NCBI RefSeq assembly: GCF_014066305.1
Contig: NW_023501080.1
Location: forward strand, 186,001-250,000
Source: Letharia columbiana
Taxonomy: Eukaryota > Ascomycota > Lecanoromycetes > Lecanorales > Parmeliaceae
DNA: 64,000 nt
Direction: 5' to 3'
Shown here in pieces: positions 24,568 to 35,458 of this stretch. The translations under genes were made by a program, and so were the position numbers. Positions within the stretch are counted from its first letter, which is position 1. Each line of letters starts with the position of its first letter. The notes under the pieces were generated by a model that had not been told where the DNA came from, did no database searches, and saw only the letters and a list, made by a program, of their open reading frames with translations.

Positions 24568-26497
24568 CCGCGGGGAGTGGTATGTGGCCAATGTAGGTCT
24601 CGACGGGGTTCGCCTGCCTCTTTGTAATCATTGTTCACTCTCTTTCTCAGATAAGCAGATCGAGCAAAAGTCATATATAGAGAGTCGTAGATAATTGCAA
24701 TAACAAGAAAGCAAAGAGGCCTTGGCAGTTCAACATATACACAACAGGAGCTACAACTGAGCGATTTGCACTGGGCTGCTCAAAGCTGATTTTCAGAGAT
24801 GAGTTCGACAGTCAAACGCGAAGGGTGGGCTTTTTGGAATACCTTGCTACAACATCAAGATCCTCACTCTTCGTCCTATGAACACTTTGAAAAGCCCGGG
24901 TTCCCACCATTGTGGAGGTCGACGACTTCTAGTCTTAAGCAGACGGGCTTCCCCAGGGTTCAGCTCTTGCATGAGAGAAACAAGAAGATGAGGAGCTCAC
25001 CGAGGTTAGCTATGTTTAAAAACTCTCGAATGATCCCTTCACAGCAGAGTGCGCAGCGCCGCCAGTGTAGATCGAAAGGCCCCCCACCCACTGCTACCGT
25101 GGAAGGCCGAGAGAACGAGGAGGTGGTTTTTTCTCTCTCAAGGGCGTCAGATGTTTCAGGGTCGTTGGAGACTAAGCTGGATAGCGGATTCGATGCTACA
25201 GTATTGCTTATGGCTTCTTCCCGTCGAAGTAGTGTTTGCTGAGAGATGTTATTCTTTTGGGGCTGGATGTGGACCATTCGGGTTCTACGGAGCAAGGGTT
25301 TAAGGAATCGGCGACTGCTTAAGCTTCAAGTGATTTCAGTTAAAAGAATGCAGGATTTGCTTCGCGCTCTCAGGTCCCAAGTTGCCAACAGGAGCAACGC
25401 CATTAGAGAGAACAGTTACCCTGGCAAGTATTGAATTAGTGACACAGACGACCGAGCTTCGAGCAAGGAAAATGCGTCCCAACTGTGGAAGGTGAAGCAT
25501 ATCAGAAGTATCAAGAGGCAACCTGCAAAGATCATGCTACAATTAGCGACGGGCAGAAGCAGAGAAGGATCGATAATAAGCTGTGCACGGAGAAAGGTGT
25601 TGAAGAGTAGATTAATTAACTTGAGAAAATAAAACCTTGGAGAAAGAGTAAATCACCATTTCAATTTCGAAATCCGGATAGCGCAGGTGAAACATTAGCG
25701 TCCCACTAGCTAGGCGAGTGGGTATATGAAGCCCCCGAAACCCAGACCCAAATTTCTTCCTCAGCTCTCTTTGCCTTTTGGCTTAGATCAAGTGTAGTAT
25801 CTGTTCTTTTCAGTTTAATCTCTGAAATTGGTCTACGGACCTTTTATTGATTAAATCAATTTTTACAACTGTCGGGTTGCCTCTGAGCTTGCTCATGCTT
25901 CCTGGCACTGTGTCACCGGCCTTACACTGCCGCTGGTCGACGCGAAATACCTCTTTTTTCATCAACTTTCTCAGCTTGTCTGTGATGTTGGAGAAGAATG
26001 TATTGAGCAATGGAGGATAGGTTACCACCAAGGCGCTCACCCATCTGCCATTCGTAAAACCGATTGATGCTCTATGACGAAGTGTTCATGCCTCGGGTGA
26101 GTAATGCGGGATTCTTCTACATTACGCTGCTCATTTCAAAAGCCTCACCAGATATGTCAGGTCTCAGCTGAGTCTTGTCACTGGCAAGGCCTCCTCGTCA
26201 CAGGCTCCAAATCTCTAATCCTTAGGACCATCCCATAGAAGAGAAAATCTGATGCGTTTCATCTGCCACAGCCTGCATGAGGCAAGTCCATGCAATGACG
26301 TGAAACTTGCCGTGACGTGCCGCGCCAAATAACTTTCAATCTTCTGGTGCAACCCTTTCCAAATCACCTTTTCCTTCTGGACTTCCACACTGTCTTCACC
26401 CACTTGGATTTCTTCAACTGCTCGGCTCCACATTTTGTCAACCCAAGTCAGCAGTTGTAGTTTCTAAAGGCACATCAAGAACGCTGCTGCTCGAACA
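24568..26497. other. gene-poor stretch
   Basis: Between the unrecognised gene and spermidine synthase, both (+). One 147-codon ORF (24799-25242) is listed separately with low confidence. Other ORFs (for example 25810-26040 on the minus strand) show no family signature. The last 300 bp should contain the SPE3 promoter. Confidence 0.45.
24799..25242 (+). CDS. possible small hypothetical protein
   Basis: This is a 147-codon ORF with an ATG and a TATA-like tatata about 125 bp upstream. The sequence is Ser/Arg-rich without domain, signal peptide or membrane segment, and an antisense ORF of similar size overlaps it. Codon pattern gives no clear support. It could equally be chance. Confidence 0.2.
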   Translation: MSSTVKREGWAFWNTLLQHQDPHSSSYEHFEKPGFPPLWRSTTSSLKQTGFPRVQLLHERNKKMRSSPRLAMFKNSRMIPSQQSAQRRQCRSKGPPPTATVEGRENEEVVFSLSRASDVSGSLETKLDSGFDATVLLMASSRRSSVC

Positions 26498-27571
26498 ATG
26501 TCTGAAATCACACATCCAACCATCAAAGGTACTCAGGCAGCTCTGTATTGATTCCTGCTGATCCACTACGAGCCTAAGCTGATCAAGACCTCATAGATGG
26601 CTGGTTCCGCGAGATCTCTAACATGTGGCCTGGCCAGGCCATGACTCTCAAAGTCAACCAGGTCCTCCACCACGAGAAATCCAAATACCAAGACGTCCTC
26701 ATCTTTGAATCCAGCGATCATGGCACAGTACTGGTCCTTGACAATGTCATACAATGTACAGAGAGGGATGAATTTGCGTACGTCTCCAACCAATTTTCTG
26801 TTTCTCTACCTCAGCCTTACTGACGGGAGAACAGCTACCAAGAAATGATAACCCACCTCGCCATGAACTCCCACCCCGATCCTAAATCCGTCCTCGTCAT
26901 CGGCGGTGGTGATGGCGGTGTCCTCCGTGAAGTCGTCAAACACTCGACAGTTGAGACTGCAATCCTCTGCGACATCGACGAGTCCGTAATCCGTCTCTCT
27001 AAGAAATACCTACCAGGCATGAGCATAGGCTTCCAACATCCAAACGTCTCTACGCACATCGGTGACGGGTTCAAATTTCTGGCGGATAAGAAGAACGAGT
27101 TCGACGTCATCATCACAGACAGCAGTGATCCAGAGGGTCCAGCAGAGAGTTTGTTCCAAAAGCCATACTTTGAGCTATTGTACGGGGCACTGAAGGAAGG
27201 CGGGGTTATCACGACCCAAGGTTGTCCGTCCTCGTCATTCTGCGATGCTCAGACATACTCTCTCTCCCTCGACCTAGCTGACAGTTGCTGCAGCGGAAAA
27301 CCAGTGGCTCCACCTCTCCCTCATTACCGACCTCAAAAAATCCTGCAAGGAAGTCTTCCCTACAGTCGAGTACGCCTACACCACCATCCCCACCTATCCT
27401 TCGGGCCAGATCGGCTTCATGGTGTGCAGCAAAGACAAAGATAGAGACGTCACAACGCCGGTGCGGAGCTGGGATACTCAAGAGGAGGACAAGCTATGTC
27501 GATACTACAACAAGGAGATTCACAAGGCGAGCTTTGTGTTGCCGACATTTGCAAGGAAGGCGTTGCGGTGA
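26498..27571 (+). CDS. SPE3: spermidine synthase
   Basis: Exons are 26498-26528, 26588-26777, 26835-27220 and 27294-27571, giving 294 residues; yeast Spe3 is 293. It transfers the aminopropyl group of decarboxylated S-adenosylmethionine to putrescine. Signatures are [20 protein letters not shown] at the N-terminus, [15 protein letters not shown], the nucleotide-binding [15 protein letters not shown] (G97-V107), and [17 protein letters not shown] with the catalytic acidic pair. [19 protein letters not shown] closes the active site. The third intron (27221-27293) has a weak GTTGTC donor, but the protein join T-Q-A-E-N-Q-W fixes it. A cytosolic enzyme essential for polyamine and hypusine supply in fungi. 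Confidence 0.96.
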
Positions 27572-30500
27572 GGAGAGGACGAACGTGTTGCACAAGAAGA
27601 CGAGAGCATTGCCCTGTAAATTTCATCGCAACGAAGGATTTGGACGATTGTGACCGAATGCTACGCAAAAAATGAGGCTAATGTGTAATTGGCTTGATGA
27701 CTAAATCTTCATGACCAAGAAAGCCAGCAGTTGAGCGAGCTAGATACCCAATCAACGAGATCACATCTACCACAACGCTATCTCTACCGCTTAGTTTTTC
27801 GAGTCATCGCGCAAGGTTGGAAAGACCGCCATAGAAAAGACCAGAGATCTAAATGCGGTGACACCCAAAGGTCAACTAACACCTATATGTCACCGCAAAC
27901 ACCCCTCCAGGAGCGGCCCAAACAAATCTCTAATCTTCTGTCGCGAGAGCACGATAGTCGCCCACATCGTCGGAGAACATCAACACGTTTCTCTTTCCTC
28001 CCACTAGTAGTGTCTCGTTGTGCCCTGACAAGTTTTAGCATGTAGGGAAGCAGGATGTGGTGAAAAACCCCCTGCAAACAGTTGTCTCACCATGAGAACT
28101 GCATTTGTCATCGCTTGGGACCAAACATGATAGAAGCAGAGCGGTAGAGCATGTGCATTAGTCCATGTTGCAGGACCCCGTCCTCAAGGTGCTGAAGCAC
28201 TCGTCCTTTCACTAAATCTCCTTTTCCTAACAGCCTTCGCTAGCTCTTCTTCTGCGATTGAAGCCGCCCGTTCGTTTTGCTCGGAAAGTCCTCCCATTGC
28301 TGCGGTCCAACATATCTTATTTTGTTCATGTGCTTGACGAGCACGTAAACGTGATCTTAGGAGCATACCAGTGTCAAGTCTGCATCCTTCCACGTAGGGG
28401 ACTTACTAATGCCAAGTAGCAGTATACTGCATCCCTTGAATCCTGCAGCCCAATATTTCCGCCCTGCGAAGAAATGCGCTGGTTTCTCACCCCACCATCA
28501 GAAATATTGAGCGAAAAAAGAACAGGGCTGCATATTCTCGTTCTAGAACTTCTCAAGGAGGAAAGCGGATACGGGTCGGGAGATGCGCAAGCTTTCCCTG
28601 TTCCTCGGATGGATCTGACGTTAGCTGGTCGCTGTCCACGACATTTACGCAGCGTTACTGCTTTTCACCGCTTGTTGCCTGATAGAACTCACGGTCTCAC
28701 CATAGTCGTAAATCTGGAAGACTTGGCTTTCGTCGCCTAGTCCTTTGAGACTGAAAACCTGCCTTGCTCTCTATTTGTCAAGAGACCAGTAAGCGCCAAG
28801 AGCTCCTTTTGATCCGTTGTCCCTGGAGACCTCTCTTTCTACGTCAACAGCGAAGAGCTCCTCCACGGACGTCGCGACCCACTTCTTCGCTGCGAGAGCA
28901 CGAAAGGTGGGGTGGTGGCGCCAGTGCCGACAAAGGAGGATACAATGTCGCTGAGCAAAGGATTGGTACAGGCTGACTCCGATGTGGTTGCAGTGCATTC
29001 GTTGAAAGCGCAGTGCTCGAGAAATTCTGAGCGATTAGGGCTTATGCAGGGCATACATGGATAAGACTGGAAATTCCATGAGCTTTTCTCCTACCGTAAT
29101 GAAAGGCATAGACTGTAGCGCTACCAAAGCGCCTGGAAGAGAAAGAAGTGATACAGCGAGTGACCCTTTCGGCCATTTCGGTATTCGTTACAATTGGCTT
29201 CGCCCTGGAGACTGCGGTATACAAGTATTTCGGGTCTTGCCACGTACTACTGGAGACGTTCGGTCATATTGAAAGCCTTCAGGTACCGCTCATGCTCATG
29301 TGGTGATTGGCTGCTTCAAGTACCGGCACTAGGGGAAAAGCACGCAATGTTGAGTCTATTGAACAGTAGACCCACCTGGTAGAAGCTGGAGCATGCCACT
29401 TGATTTCTGCACAATCGGAATAATTTGTAGCTTTCATTGAGCGATATGCACGGCACGCATGACTTGGACCTCCAGTAGAGCAGAGGAATCGAACTTCGGT
29501 CAATCATATCCAGAGACATTGGAGGCTTCGAGTACCTGCTGAGCCTACAACTGCCCCCACATTCTGCCTCGGCGAAAGTTCTCACCGCTCCAACTTCTGC
29601 AGGTACCGCCGCGTATTCATACCTCTGTTGGCCAGAACCAGGGGGAGACCGTCTTTTGTTTCAGCCCACCAGCGCAAAGTGTGGGGTAGCACCGTACTTT
29701 GAAAAGCCTTGACCACAATTCGAGACTCCACTACATTGCTTCACTACATTGCTTCATAATGAATTCTCTTCCCACCATTGGAAAGAAAAAACCCAGTCGC
29801 AGCATTCATAATTCGTTGAAACGTCTTGAAGTCCTGAGAGAAAGAGGAGAGAATGAATTAGCTTACCAGCAGTATAAAAATTGTTATGTGAAGTGATCTG
29901 GAAATTGTTCCAAGGACAGAATGAATAATTGAACAAGTGCGCCGTGTTCACAATGGCGGCTCCTTCCTCTCTCGATCTCACCGCTCTGCCCTTCCATCAA
30001 AAGCTCTCAAATGCCCTCTCTCCAAACGGATTCTTACTTATAACCCAGCATCTCCCACTCTCTCCTTCAAAAATACATACTCTTGTCCCTAGAATCCAGC
30101 ATCAAATTCACCTCCATCAGCAACACATTTTCGGCGCCGGCCCATACACCTAAAGAAGACGACCACTTGTCAAGCAGCAATTCTGGTAAGCAACATAGTA
30201 TGACTTCCGACCGTGTCGCGCATTGTATGCGATCTGTTCGTCAAACCAGGGAATGTAGAGAGCAGAAGTCCCAAACTGTGAAGCCAAAGTCATCTGAGTC
30301 CCGCCAGCAACACCTGCCAAACGCTGATTGGTCGGGACATGAGTCGCGCTAGCCTGCAGTTACCCACAGCACCATTGCGTTTACTTAGTCCGCCCTGCAC
30401 AACCACGACAACTACATTCTCTTCAGTTACAACTCTTTCCAATTTCTTACTCAGTACAATTTCCTGCTGTCTTGATTTATTCTCCTCTTCCAACCCTCTT

Positions 30501-30917
30501 CCAATAAACACCTACACTTCATATCACACTCGTTGAAAGCAAACCGCAAGCCGGCAGCTCTTCCATTCAGTCAGATCACAATCTCACTTAGCTCGGCCAA
30601 CAGCATTGACAAGGCCAGCACATCACCACACTCATTGTACGTTGTTTATGCATGCACATTATTGTTTCGAAAGTCATATTTGCTTGCTAGAGAATTTAAC
30701 AATGGTCGTTCGTTGCCGGTCGTCTACACGCCGTCAATGCCCTTGCAGCGTCGCAATGTCTTAACGCGAGACTGACATATGCCCACCAATAGTACCTATC
30801 CAACATCCATACCTTATCCCACAGTCGGTACTGCAGCCAATTAGGGTCTTTGAACGACCCTACGCCGCACTCTAGCCTGGTTTCATTAGCCACGATCGCG
30901 TCTAGACTAAGCGAAAG
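27572..30917. other. gene-poor stretch
   Basis: Over 3 kb without a convincing gene. ORFs are all short, overlap on both strands and lack recognisable features, apart from the oxygenase-like fragment at 29953-30153. The last few hundred bases should hold the promoter of the SUN-family gene; they include a pyrimidine-rich leader near 30470-30620. Confidence 0.5.
29953..30153 (+). pseudogene. possible N-terminal fragment of a 2OG-Fe(II) oxygenase-like gene
   Basis: A 66-codon ORF encodes LPFHQKLSNALSPNGFLLITQHLPLSPSKIHTL, which resembles the N-terminal segment of isopenicillin-N-synthase-like oxygenases (L...L..A....GF..(I/V)..H......(I/L)). It ends at a stop after 66 codons, and the iron-binding H-x-D...H core is absent downstream in any frame. 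It may be a truncated remnant or chance similarity. Confidence 0.3.
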
Positions 30918-32462
30918 ATGTATTTCCGCCTTCTTATTGACGTCGTCATTTTGACGCTAGTAACGGCTCCAGCCATTGCTAGAGCTTCGCCAACTCAAAT
31001 CCACAACCACCAGCATCTTCACGCCGTGAGGCGATCTGCCGCTGAAGTTTTCAAGACTGTGGACGTTCCAGGACCCACTGTTGTTGCCTTTGTCTTCAAA
31101 GGCAAGATTGTGGGCCAGGACGAAGTCTGCCAAGGTATCGATGCTGGTACTTTGGAATGGGAAGATCCAACCAACGTCCCTTCAGAGTGCTTATCATTCA
31201 GCCATGGAGCCATCGCGAAGCCAACAGCAACTACTGCGGCCACTGGGGTTGCCTCGTCTCTACCGTCAGTAGCCGTCCAAGAGAAGAACGATGTCAAGGC
31301 AAGCCCAGTCCAGTCCTCGCAAGCGCCGGAACCTTCGACCGAGCCAGCCTCGAGTATGCCTGCGCACTTGTCGACAACCAACCCTGTACCCCCGACTTCA
31401 ACCGCCTCATCCGACTCTGCGCCAATCGTCACTTCTACGACTGCCACACCGTCTTCGATAGAGACCTCTTCCTCCCAGTCTGGCAGCGTTCCTGAAGGTC
31501 AAGGTCTTGAGCTGGAATTCCCAGACGGTACCATTGACTGCTCCACCTTTCCCTCCGAGTATGGACCGATCGAAGTCGAATGGGCTAATCTTGGTGGCTG
31601 GGCTGGCATCCAGTATGTCACAATCCAGGGCGGCTCGGTAACCAACATTGTCACTGCTGTTCCCGGAGGCAAGGGATGTATTCCAGGCGCCATGTGTTCG
31701 TACGCGTGCCCCCCTGGTTACCAAAAGTCGCAGTGGCCTTCGGCACAAGGATCCACTGGCCAGTCTGTCGGAGGTATCCAATGTAATTCGGCTGGCAAAC
31801 TCTCTTTGACCAATCCCAGCCTATCAAAGACTCTTTGTATGAAAGGAACCGGAGCTACAACTGTCCAGAACAAGCTCGCCAGCAACGCCGCCATATGCCG
31901 CACCGACTACCCCGGTTTGTCAATCGCATAGCTCCTTTGTAGCAACTACTGACTGATTGCTCTAGGTACTGAAAACGAGATTGTCCCATTGAATACTCAG
32001 CCTGAGAGCACTAGTCCTCTGACTTGCCCGGATGCCAATAACTACTTTCAGTGGGACGGTCTACCGACGAGCGCACAATACTATATAAACAACCAAGGTA
32101 TCGCTGTTGAGGATGCCTGCATCTGGGCCACTGACGGTTCTGATATGGGCAATTGGGCCCCTTCTTACCTCGGTGTCGGTCAGGACGTTTATGGCAAAAC
32201 CTGGCTTTCAATCTCGTCAACTGCGCAGAACAATCCAAGTTCGTACTCACCCCTAAACTATACCGTCACCATTCAGGGCGATACCAGCGGCAACTGCAGA
32301 GTATCCAGTGGCAAGTATTGCTCTGGGGACAGTTACCACGATTGCAATGATCAGGGCTGCACTGTCAGTACAATCCTTTCTGATTGGCGATCATACCACA
32401 TACTTACTTCAACTTAGGTCGAGCTTATGAGCGGTCAGGGGACCTACGTCTTGTCGGATTAA
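30918..32462 (+). CDS. SUN-family secreted cell-wall protein
   Basis: Exons are 30918-31914, 31966-32363 and 32418-32462, giving 479 residues. A signal peptide covers about residues 1-22 (LLIDVVILTLVTAPAIA). A Ser/Thr/Pro-rich, probably O-glycosylated linker follows from about 90 to 195. The rest is the SUN domain, beginning near FPDGTIDCSTFPSEYG with the conserved Cys-rich block CIPGAMCSYACPPGYQKSQWP, GGIQCNSAGKLSLTNPSLSKTLC, ending CNDQGCTVEL. SUN proteins (Sun4, Uth1, Psu1) act in septation and glucan remodelling at the wall. The domain has been reported as a beta-glucosidase/glucanase-like activity, but the mechanism is debated. The last coding exon is only 45 nt. Confidence 0.93.
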
Positions 32463-33351
32463 ACGATAAAGGTCTGAGTGCACTGGATAAGACACGAGTG
32501 TCATGATTGCTACGTACGACGACCCCATGATGTACAAAATTCGATACCCCAGACACCATCTTGATGGCGCAATCTTATCTTCTCTTGCAAATATCTGGCC
32601 GGTCAGATGCGACGTACGCTCCTCGAGTTCTATACGGCCTCAGTCACTCGCTCGAATTTATTTCTACCCCTGTGAATACGGCACGATTCGCTCCAGCTTC
32701 TTCTTTATCCGGACTCTCGCCTTGGTTACTTAGCGCAGCCGCGGATGGATGTGTTAACACGATGCAAGCTCTCACATATGGGTAGGTGGCTTCCAGATGG
32801 GTATTGATTGCACTGATGGTTGTCCCGATGACCAAGTGATCTCGACTTTGCAGGTGGTGCTGGGCGGCTAGCATGGCCTATGTATCTAGCCAACTATTAT
32901 GGTCGCTGCTCAGGCTTTCGTGCTTCTTCTCTTCTTTGGTGGGTGGTAAGGACTTTGTCGTGTGCGATCTTCGACGATGGGGTACGTTGGCTTGTCAAGA
33001 TCAGCCGGCGCCTCTGCTCCTGTTGTACATACTTCATCTTTTCGAGAACACAACCCTAGGCTTCCAAATACAATTACAGATATACCATGTACCATGAACC
33101 ATGCTCCGATCCAGGCCGTAAACAATAGTGATATCGTACCCGTTCCAGGCACGGAGCTCGCAACTCTTCAAGATGAGATCCAGGGGTGGGCTCAAGACCG
33201 AGGCTCATAGGGCTGACTTTTTGCGCGTCTTTGGCTGAGGAATAGCTGTCATCTTCACCAACTCAACACTCTCTTGCAATTGATCGAAGGACGAGTCGCA
33301 AACGGATACATACCTCTTAGATTGATGCACCGATGAATAAGATAGCTCCAT
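32463..33351. other. intergenic / promoter of ERV41
   Basis: Between two + strand genes. Only short ORFs without signature; no repeat noted. Confidence 0.5.
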
Positions 33352-34787
33352 ATGAACGGGTTCGCAGACCGCACCTTGGATGAGGGCGCTTTCGGGGAGA
33401 AGAAGGGCTTCTCTGAAGGCCTGAGGACCTTCGATGCCTTCCGTATGTCTTTTCCCAGCCGATTGCGCTTCCGATGCGTACACAGTCGTGTCACTCCGTA
33501 CCAGATACACCTGCTCAATGATCTTGACGCCCAAGCCCCATCCTACCAGCCCAGTCCTCCCTCAGTGCGCCCAGCTAACGACCCTTTCTCTTAGCCAAAA
33601 CGAAACCCACCTACACCCGGCGCTCCTCCACCGGCGGCTACACCACCCTCCTCCTGATCCTGATCAGCACCATCCTCTCCTTCACCGAGCTCCGCCGCTG
33701 GTACTCCGGCCGCGAAACGCATCTCTTCAGCGTCGAGAAAGGCGTCTCCCACGAACTGCAAATCAACCTCGACGTCGTAATCCCAATGCTCTGTTCCGAC
33801 CTGAACATCAACGTGCAAGACGCCTCGGGCGATCGCATACTCGCCGGCGACTTGCTGACCAAGGACGCTACGAACTGGCGACTGTGGGTGGAGCGGGCGA
33901 ACACGCTGGAGAGACAGGGGAAGGATTTGGCCAAGGAGCAGGAGGAGGATACGCATGTGGGGCACGTGCTGGGGCATGGGAGGGAAAAGCGACGGTTCAA
34001 GAAGACGCCGAGGTTGGGGAGGGGCATGCCGGGGACGAGCTGTAGGGTTTATGGCAGTTTGGAGGGCAATAAGGTGCAGGGGGACTTTCATATTACGGCG
34101 AGGGGGCATGGCTATATGGAATTCGGGCAGCATTTGGATCATTCTGGTACGTCTTCTCCCATGACATTCTCAATCTCGATCCTGTTCTTTTTCCAAGCAT
34201 CCTTCCCGATCGCCCTTGTCTGAGCGGCCCTGCATTTGGCGACAGTGCTGACGAGCGATGTAGCATTCAACTTCTCCCACATAATCAACGAACTATCCTT
34301 CGGTCCCCTCTACCCCTCCCTCCTCAACCCTCTGGACAAAACTTACGCCACAACCGGCGCCAACTTCTACAAATACCAATACTACCTCTCCGTCGTCCCC
34401 ACAATCTACACGCGGACTCCCTCTCCCAAAACCCCCTCCGCCATCTCCCCCTCGAACATGCTCTCCACATCCTCCGACACCATAATCACAAACCAATACG
34501 CCGTAACCTCCCAATCCCACGATGTCAACGAACGCTCCGTGCCGGGTATATTCTTCAAGTTTGACATCGAGCCGATCCTGCTGACGATCAGAGAGGAGAG
34601 GGGAGGGCTGTTGGCGTTGTGTGTAAGGGTTGTCAATGTGGTGAGTGGGATCCTGGTGGGTGGAGGGTGGTGCTATCAATTGGCTGGGTGGGGGAGGGAC
34701 GTGCTGGGGGGACGGAAGAAGGGGGAGAAGGGTGGTATGGGCATGTTGCATGGAGGGAACGGTGCGATTGAGGAGGAGGAAGAGTGA
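33352..34787 (+). CDS. ERV41: ER-Golgi COPII vesicle cargo receptor Erv41 (ERGIC2-like)
   Basis: Exons are 33352-33442, 33595-34146 and 34264-34787, giving 388 residues. Two membrane segments frame a large lumenal domain: residues about 45-62 (TTLLLILISTILSF) and about 335-365 (LLALCVRVVNVVSGILVGGGW). Family signatures are RTFDAFPKTKPTYTRRSSTGGY at the cytosolic N-terminus, ELRRWYSGRETHLFSVEKGV, DLNINVQDASGDRILAGDLL, FNFSHIINELSFG and FFKFDIEPILLTI. It cycles between ER and Golgi with Erv46 and retrieves ER residents. The C-terminal tail is acidic (EEEEE). Exon 1 codes for 30 residues and its intron splits the Pro codon of FPKTK, which identifies the true start 240 bp upstream of the large ORF. 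Confidence 0.94.
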
Positions 34788-34930
34788 GAGTGTGTGCATG
34801 TGCTAATCATATCGAACCATGTATCAAAAGTTCATCCCCCAGGTCCAATGCAACGTCGACTTTGTTCAGCGCGCCAACAGGACCATCTGTAGGCAGGCTC
34901 GTTTCCTTCAACACCCACCTTCACTTCCAC

Positions 34931-35017
34931 CTCATCTCATCTTATCTCATCTCATCTCATCTCGTCTCATCTCATCTCATCTCATCTCATCTCATCTCAT
35001 CTCATCTCATCTCATCT
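34931..35017. repeat. (CTCAT)n microsatellite
   Basis: About 17 pentanucleotide units with two point variants (cttat, ctcgt). Pyrimidine/A strand on +, starting 144 bp after the ERV41 stop, possibly in its 3' untranslated region. Confidence 0.95.
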
Positions 35018-35351
35018 TGACTTCCTTCACACATATCCGGAGCCCTTGAAACCATCGCCTTCATGCTCAGTCTACGCCACCCATGAGTCAATGGCCGAGA
35101 CAACTACATGCATGGCATGCATTGAGTCAGCACAAGACGTCTGTTCAGACCACGCTGCCGTATCCTATCGAAGACGGTCCGTGGGGCTTTTGCATTCTTC
35201 CATGCCCGGAGTCGCTCACCGAGGCGGAAAGCTTCGAGTCGTGGAAGTGCCCGGTTTGGCCGGCGGTGAGACCGCTGTCTTTAGGTTTTTTTTTAGTGCG
35301 GTCACGCGGAGGCAAGGCTGATCTGAATCTTCGACGTGCGGCGAAGGCTCG

Positions 35352-35371
35352 CTCTCTCTCTCTCTCTCTCT
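35352..35371. repeat. (CT)n microsatellite
   Basis: Ten CT dinucleotides in non-coding spacer. Confidence 0.85.
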
Positions 35372-35434
35372 GTATCCATCCTGCAGATCGTGGAAAAGAT
35401 TCAATTCGATCCCTCAACGGCTTCGAGCAGGAGA

Positions 35435-35458
35435 CCCTCCCTCCCTCCCTCCCTCCCT
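35435..35458. repeat. (CCCT)n microsatellite
   Basis: Six tetranucleotide units, all-pyrimidine on the + strand, 60 bp from the (CT)n tract. Confidence 0.85.
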
